From contig MCFE01000008.1 of assembly GCA_002104905.1 (NCBI GenBank), positions 124,001 to 188,000 of the forward strand: a DNA stretch of 64,000 bases. Direction: 5' to 3'. Source of the stretch: Basidiobolus meristosporus CBS 931.73. Lineage: Eukaryota; Basidiobolomycota; Basidiobolomycetes; Basidiobolales; Basidiobolaceae. The translations under genes and the position numbers were made by a program. The notes below the pieces were generated by a model, which worked only from the letters and a program-made list of their open reading frames with translations, made no database searches and was not told the origin of the DNA. Positions 44,901-55,616 of this stretch are shown here, piece by piece. Position 1 is the first letter of the stretch, and every line of letters begins with the position of its first letter.

Positions 44901-46288
44901 AAAGTGCACCTGGTCCTGAGAGTGAGAGTGTAGGAGCAAATGCAGCATCAACACCGGGCAAAGTCAAAATATCTTTGCAGGAATACAATTTGAAGCGAAA
45001 GCGTGAGAGCAGCGCTCCTTCCGCTCAGAAGCAAAGTACCGAGCTTCAAGAAGAGAGCGGCGCGGATAAATCGGGAGAAAACAAGTCGGAGAATACCTGT
45101 ACCAACGGAAACGATGGTGAAATGAGCGAAAATCAACAAGAGGGTACTGTACCCAAGGATGAAACTAAGGAAGAAGTAACACCTGTCAAATTCGAAGAAC
45201 AGGCTGACCTTATTCCTGTTCCGAAAACCGAATACTTCCCTGTTAGTTTTCCGGTAAAAGATCTTGCTGTGGATACTACTGTCCTGGAAACAGACATTTC
45301 TTCAGAAACGAAACTAGATACCGCATCTTTGGAAATAGATTCTCAAGTTAGTCCAGTCGACACTTCACCACTACCGAACCCTCGAGATAATACAGAAAAC
45401 CCTGATGAGCATAAAAAATCATCAGCATCAACACATACTGATGATATTGACTCTCCATTGCCATCACCGTCGTCCGTAAAATCCGGAGGCGTTCCACCTG
45501 TCACAGAGACAACACCACCTAACCCCACACAGTCTTCCAGTTATCAGTCGAAGCCATATGACCCGGCAAACCCCGAAGATCCAGCCGAGGAGGGCCAAGA
45601 TCATCCTAAGGATATGGGAGAGAGAGAAGCTGAATATTATGGACAGAGATCCGGACCTCCCACCTCAGGCCGCCGTAGTGATTCCTATCGCCCAGGTTAC
45701 CGGTTCGATTTCCGAGATGCTCGAGACCGGGAGCCGCGGGAGCGAGATTATCGCGATATGAATATGAACGCAGCAGGGCTGCCATCAGGGCCAGGGTGGT
45801 CAGATGACAGATATCAACGAGATAGAATGCGTGAGCGTGACCGTGATAGAGATAAGGATCGCAGTCGGGCGCATAAAGATTGGGCCTCTCGGGATTCTTA
45901 CCGAAGGTTCAACGGTATATATCGGGACCGTGACTATCCATTTGGCCGTGAAGGATACGAAGTGGATAACCGGTATTCAGGACGCATGAAGTCTGGTTCG
46001 TTTGGTGTGGTTGCACCAGACTATCGCGACAATCGCTATGGTGGTTTCCGAGCTAACAACTACCCGCTACCGCCATCAGTACCGTTCAATGGTCGAAGTA
46101 GCGTAGAAGAGAACAGGTTCAAGGATAGCAGCAATCGAGATTCTCCGTACGGATCGCCTGGAGCCAATCCAACACCACACATGCCTTCCAAATCGCTGGA
46201 GAACCATAGCAATGATAAGCACATATCCTCTATACCGAAGCCTAATCAATGGGCCACTGTTCCAGGTAGTAATAATACGCGTTCATAG
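41972..46288 (+). CDS. SET3: SET3-family PHD-SET protein
   Basis: Exons 41972-42199 and 42269-46288 give 1415 residues. The PHD finger (residues about 24-70, CICGYSEDDGFTIQCETCLV..WQH..C..C) should read histone H3K4 methylation. The SET domain (about 245-375) has YPQFGLFADSNISKGRFIIE, RFVRKHCKPNSELRTI and EEITIGWEWD. The NHSC and YDY signatures of active methyltransferases are replaced by RKHC and GWEWD, as in Set3/MLL5, so the domain is probably not catalytic. The rest is long, acidic and disordered, with KVKLSLKEYQENLRK and KVKISLQEYNLKRKR about 75 residues apart and an Arg/Asp-rich end. In yeast Set3 scaffolds a histone deacetylase complex (Set3C), in the nucleus. Confidence 0.88.
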
Positions 46289-46957
46289 ATGACTAGAAGC
46301 TCTTACCTTTTTTATTCCTATAAATTCACACGATCGATTCTCCCTTTAAATGCTCCATGTGTATACTTGATGTTGTTTATCATTTTATTTGCGTGTTTAT
46401 TTTGCAAAAAGAAACCCCACTATTTTTGCGTCGGAAAGTCACTACGTTTTGTTGTCACCATTTCTTCCACAACCTTTTAGCTTTCTTTTGTGTATCCACT
46501 ACCCGCATTTTCTTGTAATTTTTTATTATATATCTAATTTTCCTGGCAACCTGATGTCTTATGTAGCTTCCTGAGGCCAATGATGCGGGGATGATTTATG
46601 GATACTGGAGTGTAGATGGGTGCCTGCGATGGCTTCACATCATTACCATCAGTGCGCGTGGTGTTTGTTAAAACTGTCTATTCTACTAAATTTCTCCTGA
46701 TCATCCCTCATCGTGAACGCCATAACTGCTTAATTTTCAAATGATCTTTATCTTGACTTTACCGACTATTAGTGATTTATTGAAGCTGAGATTTGCTTGA
46801 TACCAATCAAATAAACGGCTGCTTATATAAATTCATCACGATATCTATGTCCATACAAAAGCTGTATAATATATAGACTGTTGAAAACGAAGTGGATGAG
46901 CCCATGTATGACTTGCGAGAACTCTGTCCCTTGCCATGAGCGCGTATTACATCTGCT
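46289..46957. other. Convergent intergenic region
   Basis: 3' flanks of SET3 and YAR1. T-rich, no gene seen. Confidence 0.5.
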
Positions 46958-47608
46958 TTAGCTTTGGGATGCTTCGGCCATCTCCACTTCAGTATCCTCC
47001 TCCCCTTCCTCTTCTTCTTCGTCTCCACCCTCTTCTTCAGGCAAGGACATTAAAAGAAAATCAACAATCTCTTCATGGTTGCGCTGCTGGGCTTCGAACA
47101 TAGCAGACCTTTTGCCTTGGTTTTGAATCTGGGAAAGGAACCGTTATAAACTAGACGCCTTGAACTCGATTGAAGCGAAAGCTCTCATCCTTCTGGAAGT
47201 AACCTTACCTCCTGATCAGCACCAGCTTTCACTAGCGCCTTGACGATTTCCAAGTGTCCGTTCAGGGCAGCCCAGTGAAGTGCGGTATTCCCACCCTCGT
47301 TTTGTGCGTTTATCGATTGAGGTGGAATCTGTTGAAGAAGGAACTCGACAATCTCTGGTTTGGTGGGAGAAAGAGGAGCGTTTAGTCATTAGACGAGAGT
47401 TCAGAAGCCACCAATAGCGAAAAGTTCCCCGGTTCCTACCTGTATGTCCATTGGCACTTGCCATGTGAAGTGGGGTATTGCCATTTGCGCTGCTCGAGGC
47501 CAATATGGAAGGGCCATATTGCTGGGAAATCTGTTGGAGATCTTCTAAATCGCCATATCTGGCAGACAGCACTACCTCGTCAATTACGTCCTGTGGGAAA
47601 ACGGTCAT
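46958..47608 (-). CDS. YAR1: YAR1, ankyrin-repeat chaperone of ribosomal protein S3
   Basis: Exons 47608-47440, 47354-47209 and 47128-46958 give 161 residues. The start MTVFPQDVIDEVVLSARYGD matches the family's first helix. Ankyrin repeats include NGNTPLHMASANGHTEIVEF and GGNTALHWAALNGHLEIVKA, then a third, degenerate one (KRSAMFEAQQRNHEEIVDFL). The acidic tail (GGDEEEEEGEEDTEVEM) is as in yeast Yar1, which escorts Rps3 for 40S assembly. It is slightly shorter than the yeast protein. Divergent from the UFD1-like gene with 353 bp between starts. Confidence 0.85.
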
Positions 47609-47961
47609 TTTCAACGTGCCAGAGGGTCAACGCTCGGTATTCACTATTTTGGAGAAACCGCCAAAGTCATCATCATCCATCAAAAAAAATCCCAAAAAAA
47701 AAGGACTTTGATGCTCCCGGAAACTTGGCCAGATTGTAATGTGCGAAAAAGGGGGATCGAACTCGCATATTCTGGTGAATTCGAACCCGCAGATGGTCAA
47801 CAAATGATTCAGTTGATGACAAATGCTGCGCATACACTGGAGTGGATATTTATGACGCATCAAATCGGTCCCTAGCATTAACCTCTATAACATTCACTAC
47901 GTTAATTTAGCAATTCTTCGGCTTTGTTAAACACATAGAATATTTCTCACATCTCCAATCC

Positions 47962-50214
47962 ATGACACATCCAACCTGGAATTCAAGGCTACGTATTATA
48001 GCTAATCCCAGTCTAAATGACGGCGACAAGCTGATCCTGCCTCCCTCCAGTCTAGAAAGTTTGATGAATCAGTTGCATTCAAATCAAACCACACCAAACC
48101 CCTCAACCCAACATACATCCCCATTTACGTTTCGCCTCCTGAACGAAAAGAAGAAAATCATTACCCACGCGGGTGTGCGTGAATTTACAGCTGAGGAGGG
48201 AACTGTGGAATTGCCTGAATGGCTGGCTTCGTCACTCGACATGAAAGATGGAGAGGGCGTTATCATAACCGCTCAAAGCCTACCCAAGGGAACTTGGGGG
48301 CGTATGCGACCATTAACTCAAGGCTACAAAAAGATCCCTGACTTCCGGTACGTAGAAGGAATAGGCGACCGTTCGCCACTTAGGGACTGCCTTTTACTCA
48401 CTAACAACCCTTCTATTTAGGTCTGCTTTTGAGGCGAATTTCCGTGCGAAATTCACCACCTTAACAGCTGGTGAAGTCATCAGCATCAAGTATGGTGCCC
48501 AGTTGTACCAGTTTCTGATCGAGGCGTTAAAGCCCGCGGATGCGGTGGATATCGTGGATACCGATCTAGAATTGGAGATCTTGCCAATGAATGAGGATGG
48601 GATATCCATTGATTCTGGAACTATACCAAAAACCCAGCCTGGTGATTCAGGCCGTGAACTAACCATTGGTGGTAAGGCTGCGGGACAAATTAATCATGGG
48701 GAGCACCAATACTGGAAAATCAGAGCGCATCCTTCATCTGGAGTTCACTTTCGACTAAGTATATTCAAAGGGGACGCAGGTAAGCTTAGGGAACAGTGGG
48801 ATGCAATGTGCTTCGATACTGACTCCTCTGTGTAGATTTGATGATCTCCAATTCCCATGAAAACCCAACATTGTTGGACCATGTTTGGGGGAATTTCGAT
48901 CTCGGCTCCAAGTCAGTTTCTATCCAGACGCAGGATCCAAATTACGTGAACGATGGTTTCTATTACGTCGGAATACACGGTTACAGCGAGGAGACATGCA
49001 CTTTCGAACTTTCGGTTGATGACCGCATCGAGGAGATGTCCAGCGGAGATCAAATGCTTGTAGATGATTCCGAGTCGCCGTACAAAAACGCCGAGGGCTA
49101 TGTCCCCTGTGACAACTGCGGAAGTTGGGTGTCAGAAAGATCCATTGAGCTCCACAGGAATTTTTGCGAACGGAACAACAGGAAATGCGGGGTTTGTGGT
49201 AAGCTGCTCAAGCGAGGTGAGGAGGAAGCCAGACATTGGCATTGTGAATTGTGCAACCAGGTAGAGTGTTTGCTTCATTTGCTGTGAACTTGATCAACAT
49301 ACTCATAGCCTGTTTAGGCGGGTGACCTTGCGCAGAAAGAGAAGCACATGTACGCTCATCACACCACTCGCCAATGTACCTGCGGCGAGGAATTTCAATC
49401 GGTGCACTCCTTGATTCGACACAAAATGAACCACTGCCCAAACAGACTGATTGTTTGCCGTTACTGCCATAACCTAGTGCCATACATCGGATTATCAGAA
49501 AAAGCGAGTGATCGACTGCTTGGACTTACGGAGCACGAATCCTATTGCGGTGATAGAACGATTTCTTGTGCGAAATGCGGGGCCTCGGTGTCTCTCAAGA
49601 ATGTCCAAGTCCACAGTAAATTGCACACCTACATGAAACAAAACCAGAAGCCACCGTTCATTCTATGCTCTAACGAGAATTGCGTACGCCCCAGAGCAGG
49701 CTCCGAGAACGGGCATCCAGGCGGGGTGAGTGGGAACTTGCTCAAATTGTGCCAGATTTGCTTCGGACCATTTTGGACGCCCGCTGAAGATCTGGGAAAT
49801 AAGAAGTTGATGGAGCGTGTGGTGCGGAAGTATCATACACAGTTAACTCAAGGATGCGGCAATCCCTGGTGTCATAACAAGGTAACACCTCTCCTTGTCT
49901 TACCTTGGTTTCCTTTTGGTAACATTCACTTCTGGGTATAGTTCTGCGCCACTGCAACAGGAAAGAAGCTGGACCCTAACGAGGCCGTTGCCACACTGAT
50001 ACCATTGATCCCAAAAAACATCGCCGACGAAAATCGGTACCACTTTTGCGTAGACGAGAGCACGAGTAGGAGAAGGTTCATGCTCGACATCATGTTGGAT
50101 TCGCCAGAAGGAAAGGCCTACCAAGCCGAATTCATAGTGAAAGCATTACAGGAGACGGACGAAGATCTAGAAGCAGCCAAACGGTGGTTGCTGGAGCACG
50201 CACCCCGCATGTAG
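47962..50214 (+). CDS. UFD1-domain protein with C-terminal zinc fingers
   Basis: Exons 47962-48347, 48421-48779, 48836-49260, 49318-49881 and 49942-50214 give 668 residues in one frame. The N-terminal UFD1 double-psi fold (GDKLILPPSSLESL; THAGVREFTAEEGTVELPEW; GYKKIPDFRSAFEANFRAKF; GEVISIKYGAQLYQFLI) normally binds ubiquitin and Cdc48. It is followed by a beta-rich middle (about 190-310) and a cluster of Cys/His fingers (PCDNCGSWVSERSIELHRNF; KCGVCGKLL; CTCGEEFQSVHSLIRHKMNH; CRYCHNLV; CAKCGASVSL), then a tail ending AAKRWLLEHAPRM. This combination resembles Aspergillus UfdB-type and plant UFD1-zinc-finger proteins rather than canonical Ufd1. A role with Cdc48 in ubiquitin-dependent turnover is inferred. 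Confidence 0.85.
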
Positions 50215-50315
50215 TCTATGTAAATTAACTCGACAAATTTATTGACGTTCCCTATTCATAATTACTACCCTTGCTATAAAGAAGACAAATAACAACGACA
50301 TTTACACAAGAAATA

Positions 50316-50337
50316 CGAAAACGAAAACGAAAACGAT
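50316..50337. repeat. Short AAAACG microsatellite
   Basis: Tandem ACGAAA units, about four copies, in the spacer between the convergent UFD1-like and telobox genes. Confidence 0.6.
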
Positions 50338-50423
50338 ACGGAGCCCGGAAAAAAGCATTAGAAACATTTGTACATCTCATCACGTCTCCATCATTGTACA
50401 AGATCGGATTCGGTGTCTGGGCA

Positions 50424-53212
50424 TCATTCCTGGATTCTGCTGGTCGAATCGTCGGACATTAGGCTCAAAAAGGAGGTTCTACTGGTGAGGGTATTCATGA
50501 AATTTTGTACAAGTACACTATGACTTTCGAGTTCGTCGGCGGACTTCCACACACTTAGGAACTTCACCTTGTACTCGACCTCTCCGTTACGTATGCGTGC
50601 TCCCACTATCTTCCCTGAGAGCGGGACGGTTGGAGAGGCTTGCGCCGAGGGCGGGGCTCTACGTTCAGTACCGGGGGTGGTGGAATCCGCTCCGGTGAAA
50701 GCGACTGGATTGGCTGGGCTGCTTGGAATGGGCGGCTGTACAGGTCGCTTTGGTGTCGAGGAATGATTAGGCGACTGAATAAGGCGTGAGTGAGATACAT
50801 CACCCGCGCCAGAAATCTTCGCGGCAGATACGGTTGAGATGTTCAGGGATGAGTAGCCGGAAACCTCGAGATTGGGCGTGATGGTATCAATAAAGTCTGA
50901 ACTCTCGTAATCAGAACCTTCGTTTGTTTCATCTATCAAATCCGGCAACGAGGGGATCTCGGATTCGCAGCGGTCGGCCCGAGGGTAATGGCCGTTACTT
51001 GAGAGTGGGTTAGGGGTATTCGAAGGAAGCGTCAAGTGAGGCTGCTTGAAAGATTCATGGTATGTATTCAGTAAATCTACAGAGGTAAGTGGTAATTGGC
51101 GGGAAGCACCAACTGGAGCCAAATAGGTGGCCCTGGCGATCTTGGGTAAATCATGGGTAGCGCGTCGTACAGGCGAATACTGGGTCGTCTTGAAGGAATC
51201 ACCCGAGCGGCTGTCAAATCGGGAGACGGAGTCTCGAATTGGCGTGTTGCTCACTGATCTTGATTGAAGGTTGGTCGGAGGGCCCTCGCAGATGGGAGAT
51301 AGGCGAGATGACCTCGCAGCATTAACGTGGGCACTATCCACTGCATATTCGATATCAGTTTCTTGGTCATTCGAAACCGAACCGGTAATCTGGCTGTCCT
51401 TACGGGCTAATGTGGCTGCATGTGTTAAGTCTGACATGGTTGGACGAAGGCTGGTATCGATATCTTCCTGGGACGATGAGGCCGACACATTCTTCGCTAT
51501 TCTCTCTACTGGGGAATATCTGGTGCGCTTGCTGACAGGAGAATATTGGGTTACTTGGTTTGCGTGTTTTGTAGGCAACTTCACATGGAGGCTATTCAAG
51601 GGAACCGTCTTCATGGGGGTATGCTGAAGCTGCTTTCCATTCGGGTCGGGGGTTGGGAGCTTCGGGTCATCACTCTGCTGCGCCACGAAGGGGGCTCCTC
51701 CAGGAACGACCTTCTTCACAGGAGAATACCGGAGAGCATCGCTGGCGCCTCTTACCAACCAAGGGCTCCTAGGAATGGATTCTATACTGGGCATCTTTTT
51801 CGGGCGATGATTTCGGATTGGGACATGGCGTAGTGAGCTAGAACTAACGCTGAACGAGGTGTTGCAGAGCTGGGGACTGGCGGGTGCCGCGTGGCAATGG
51901 CTCAACCCTATGCCCGGTAATGGTGTGCTAAACATGATATCCGCATTGCTGTTGAATTCATCCCACTTGAATCGGTTTGGTGATGTGCTGCTGAGACCAG
52001 CATCGAAGGTGGATTCCAACGCGTCGGGCCTTTCGTCACTGGACTCCATCAGGTCGCTAGAAGCTCCATTGTTTTGCATCTCTTCAGTGTCAGATTGGCC
52101 GGAGAGCTGGTTGATCGAGTCCAGGAACTCTCGGGATTCGCCCCGGACCAATTCCGAACACATTTCAAGACGTCTATTTCTGGCGATCAACCGGGAGGTT
52201 TGGTGGGCAATCCGCGGTGCGTACCCCAACCTCTCGTAAGATTCGGGGAAAGCGACACGAAACCTTCGAAATAAACTCGGTTAGAGAGAGTCCAAGGAAG
52301 TTTCATCGGTTCCCATTGTACCTGTCTCGAACATCCATGCTGAGGCGATCGCATAGCTTCAGCTCGGGATCCTTGACTATTTTGCTCCAAGAGCATCCGT
52401 ATTTTTCAACCCCCAACAGCAAGTTGTAGTCATCCTCTATGGTGAACTTCTTCCGCGGCCTGCGATGGATACGCCGGAAGCTTGAGCGAGGGGTGGAGCG
52501 AGAGGATCCGCCTCTTGTTGAATATAGGAATTGATATTGTTGGGGAAACACCGTTCTAAACCTGTGGACTACGGATTAATGCGACTATCCAGGGGTAATC
52601 TCGGCGCTTGAACTTCACTCACCTATCTTTCAAATCTACAGCTGTACGTCCAGGAAGGGGGTACTTTGGGTCTTTCAAGATCTTGTTCCATGCCCCAACA
52701 CCGTACTGTATTCAATAGAGGTTTCCCGCCGATTAGTAAAGACTTGACGGGGTGGGTAACATGAACGCAAATCGATATACCTCGTGGCAGCCTTGTACCA
52801 ACAGTTCGGTTTCTTCTGCAGTCCACCTGCTTCTAGACGGCTTCTCCAAGGCCTCCTGGGAGTCCAAGAGCTCCATAGAATCACAGGCTTCGAACCGTTT
52901 TGTCGAGTTGGATTCAGCAACAAGGCTTGAACCAGCTCGGGGGGATTCGTTTGTTTGGCGAGCTTCAAGGCGTGAGGAGGGGTCGAACAGTCGCCTCTTC
53001 GGATACGTGTCGCTCGAGTTTCTATCGAGCCTCTCAACCATACGTGGATATGATGTATTACACTTTGAGGGGAATCTCTGTGGGAATGAGGAAGCAAAAA
53101 CAAGAAGCCCTTGGCACACTCCGATCCCTATATACCACTCCAGGCGACCAGATTCGCTGCCGCAGCCAGGATCAGGCTTTCTGTGACCGTGAGTGTCACT
53201 TTGAACCATCAT
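50424..53212 (-). CDS. Double-telobox Myb protein (Teb1/Tay1-like telomere/TTAGGG binder)
   Basis: Exons 53212-52781, 52705-52623, 52561-52322 and 52263-50424 give 864 residues in one frame. Two Myb/SANT repeats sit near residues 129-185 and 205-255: SRSRWTAEETELLVQGCHEY..WNKILKD...GRTAVDLKDRFRT, and RKKFTIEDDYNLLLGVEKYG..WSKIVKD...RLSMDVRDRFRV. VDLKDRFR is the telobox recognition-helix signature for TTAGGG repeats. Both repeats end at an intron. The middle is disordered with four YSPV motifs followed by basic residues. The C-terminus has a short beta-rich part (VGARIRNGEVEYKVKFLSVW) reminiscent of a chromo-shadow or Tudor-like fold. Family members bind telomeric TTAGGG or related promoter elements. 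Divergent from M64 paralog B. Confidence 0.75.
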
Positions 53213-53681
53213 TGATTTCACACTAATGAGCTCCCTAATATGGAAGGCAGCTTGGTTTATTTACACTCAGTTGTCACTCTACATCAAGCCATGGCTCTGA
53301 TGAACCAATCAAGAAGGTGCTACAAAGAAGCAGTGTATCTTGAATTATTTTATTGAAGGGGCTGGGTCATTGCCATCCTATGAGAACCCGACTTCCTGCC
53401 TTGCATGATGAACTCTCTTGACCAGATGTGCAGAATCAACCACTCCTACTTCAGGAAGAATGCTGATCTTTGGCATGGTCTCAGTATAAATACTGGGCTG
53501 GGGTGGGGGTGGAGGGTGGAGGGTGTGATTTAGCGCATGTTTATTGAACAATCAAATGGTTAAGAGATTTTAAGGGGGGTCGTCCGAAATCGGCCATGAC
53601 CGTACGTCACCGTGCAATGGATGCATACCAATAAAACGAATCCCTCCTTTCATTAAACCCTACTTCAAAGATACGTTAAAC
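53213..53681. promoter_or_regulatory. Divergent promoter with G-rich tract
   Basis: Between the telobox gene and M64 paralog B. TATAAATA (53485-53492) is followed at once by five G-runs (53495-53523), a potential G-quadruplex. ATAAAA at 53631 lies about 50 bp before the M64 ATG and is the more likely TATA-like element for that gene. Confidence 0.5.
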
Positions 53682-55487
53682 ATGAAGTTGTGTTCATTCT
53701 CCATATTCGTTATCACCTTGGCGCTGACTCAAGGTGAGCCCGCGGGGTACCTGGAGTCGTTCCAGGTGCGCGGGCTTCGCAGCGAAAGGGAATGCCACGT
53801 TCTAGGCGAAGGTCCTGCGCAGCATTTACGTCTCGATAGGGTGGTGCTGACGGAACGAGCCAGAAGCCATGATTCCCACTCTGGACCACCACAGGGATCT
53901 ACCGAAAAGTACTTTGAGCTTACGGGGAATAGCGAAGGGCAGGTTCGTGAAGCACTGAACAAGATGTGCCCGAACTTACTTCACTCCGCAGAAATCCTTA
54001 AAAAGCCAGCGCTGCGAAAGGGGGACGAGCTCATACCAATTATCGAGAGCGGCGCACCTTCCAACAGGATTGACGTTGTTTTCATGGGGGATGGGTACAC
54101 AAGAGAGGAAAGAGACAAGTTTATCGGTGACATCAAAAGGTTGTCCAATGATATGTTCACTGGTCACACGTTCGCCTCATATTTGCCACTGTTCAATATC
54201 TGGGGATTCTTTCGTGCCTCGGAAGAGTCTGGCATTGGAGCAAATGGCGTTCCTAAGAAAACCACCTTTGGCTTGTATCGTGACGGCACTGAGCTACGCG
54301 GTATATATCCATCGAAGCCTAAAATAGCCAGAGAGGTGTGCGAGGCCTTGAAGCCGTACCAATGTGACTACCCTAGCTTGATCGGAAATGACGACTTCTA
54401 TGGCGGGCTGGGCGGCGAGTTTGTCATCTCCACGCGCTCAGAGACCTCGGGCACGATCGTCTTGAGACACGAGATGGGCCATAACTTTGTCAAAGTAGGC
54501 GAGGAGTACGACGGCGGATACGTGTACGATGGTGTTAACTCAGCCCCAAGTATAGATGCCATCGGTTGGAAGCACTGGGTAACGGGCCCCCTCAGAGAGC
54601 AGCGCAACGCTTTGAGAGTCCAAGATTACTCCTGGTATGACCTTGCGAAGGGGCCCTACAACATCACCTTCGATTCAGACGGAAAATATCACAGGTGGTA
54701 TATGCAATTGTCCGTATCAGGTGCCGAAATCCCAAATTCTTTCGCGGTCTCCCTGGATGGCGAGTCGCTATCTTGGAAAACCAGCGGGATCAGTGACCGC
54801 TCATTTTACTCCTGGTTCATTGAGCGGAAATTGGCCCCAGGGCGTCACACCCTTACCTTCACCGCGCCTATCCCAGCCTCCCCGCAGGGACCCATACGCC
54901 AGCTCTGCTCAGTAACCTTACACGAGTACGGGAATGAGTACCAGTACCATTGGGACAATCGGTACATCAATGCATACCCCACGTTCGACATACGCGGACG
55001 CAAGCATTATCGACCCACCAACGAATTTTGTCTGATGCGCAACATGTCCTCGGAAGACTTTTGCTCGCCCTGTCAGGAGGGCTTATGGCAAAGCTTCTTG
55101 TCTCGAGTCTCCTTCATCGACGAATTGAAGGTCAACCCAGAGTATCACCCAGCTAGCCGCGAGAAACCCAAGCGCTTCCGATTCACCCTGTCTCCCATCA
55201 AGCTAGCCCAATTCCGTCAGCACAAGATCAAAGGGGAGAAATACACCCTGAACTGGTACAAGAACGGGAAGCTGGTGAAGCGACTAAAGAACAAATACCA
55301 CTTCTCCTTGAAACGAAAGAAGGCAGTGGGTACCTGGACGGCCGAACTCACTTTCCAAACCAAGGAGGTTCGAAAGGACGACGACGGCCTGTTGACTTCC
55401 AAGAAATCCGTGGAGGTAACCGCCGACTCCCCCTTCTTGGACATGACTCAAATGGCCAACGATGAACTTGACTGGGAGTCGATGTGA
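53682..55487 (+). CDS. Secreted metallopeptidase M64, paralog B
   Basis: Intronless, 601 residues. Signal peptide MKLCSFSIFVITLALTQG. Strongly similar to paralog A (38165-39883) over the whole length: NRIDVVFMGDGYTREE, DMFTGHTFASYLPLFNIWGF, GLYRDGTELRGIYP, zinc site RHEMGHNFVKVGEEYDGG (near residue 261), and CLMRNMSSEDFCSPC. It has about 20 extra acidic residues at the C-terminus (DMTQMANDELDWESM) that paralog A lacks. Third-codon positions are visibly richer in G and C than in paralog A, although the proteins are close, so the copies have evolved under different base pressure or expression. Same strand as paralog A, about 14 kb away, so not a recent tandem duplicate. Confidence 0.88.
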   Translation: MKLCSFSIFVITLALTQGEPAGYLESFQVRGLRSERECHVLGEGPAQHLRLDRVVLTERARSHDSHSGPPQGSTEKYFELTGNSEGQVREALNKMCPNLLHSAEILKKPALRKGDELIPIIESGAPSNRIDVVFMGDGYTREERDKFIGDIKRLSNDMFTGHTFASYLPLFNIWGFFRASEESGIGANGVPKKTTFGLYRDGTELRGIYPSKPKIAREVCEALKPYQCDYPSLIGNDDFYGGLGGEFVISTRSETSGTIVLRHEMGHNFVKVGEEYDGGYVYDGVNSAPSIDAIGWKHWVTGPLREQRNALRVQDYSWYDLAKGPYNITFDSDGKYHRWYMQLSVSGAEIPNSFAVSLDGESLSWKTSGISDRSFYSWFIERKLAPGRHTLTFTAPIPASPQGPIRQLCSVTLHEYGNEYQYHWDNRYINAYPTFDIRGRKHYRPTNEFCLMRNMSSEDFCSPCQEGLWQSFLSRVSFIDELKVNPEYHPASREKPKRFRFTLSPIKLAQFRQHKIKGEKYTLNWYKNGKLVKRLKNKYHFSLKRKKAVGTWTAELTFQTKEVRKDDDGLLTSKKSVEVTADSPFLDMTQMANDELDWESM

Positions 55488-55616
55488 ACAACCTCGGCTG
55501 TTGTTGGCATGCACCTCAATTCGAAATATTCTGAAAACTATTCGTTCCAAATAAAATCAGGGCAGAATTCGAAGCTATCGGACTCTGAATATTTTTATTA
55601 ATCGAAAATCAATAGC

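Noticed and set aside
47735-47800. tRNA-like B-box sequences (GTTCGAA, GTTCGAT) on the minus strand next to TTTTT
   Set aside because: The flanking bases cannot form the 5-bp T stem, and no A box or cloverleaf could be drawn.
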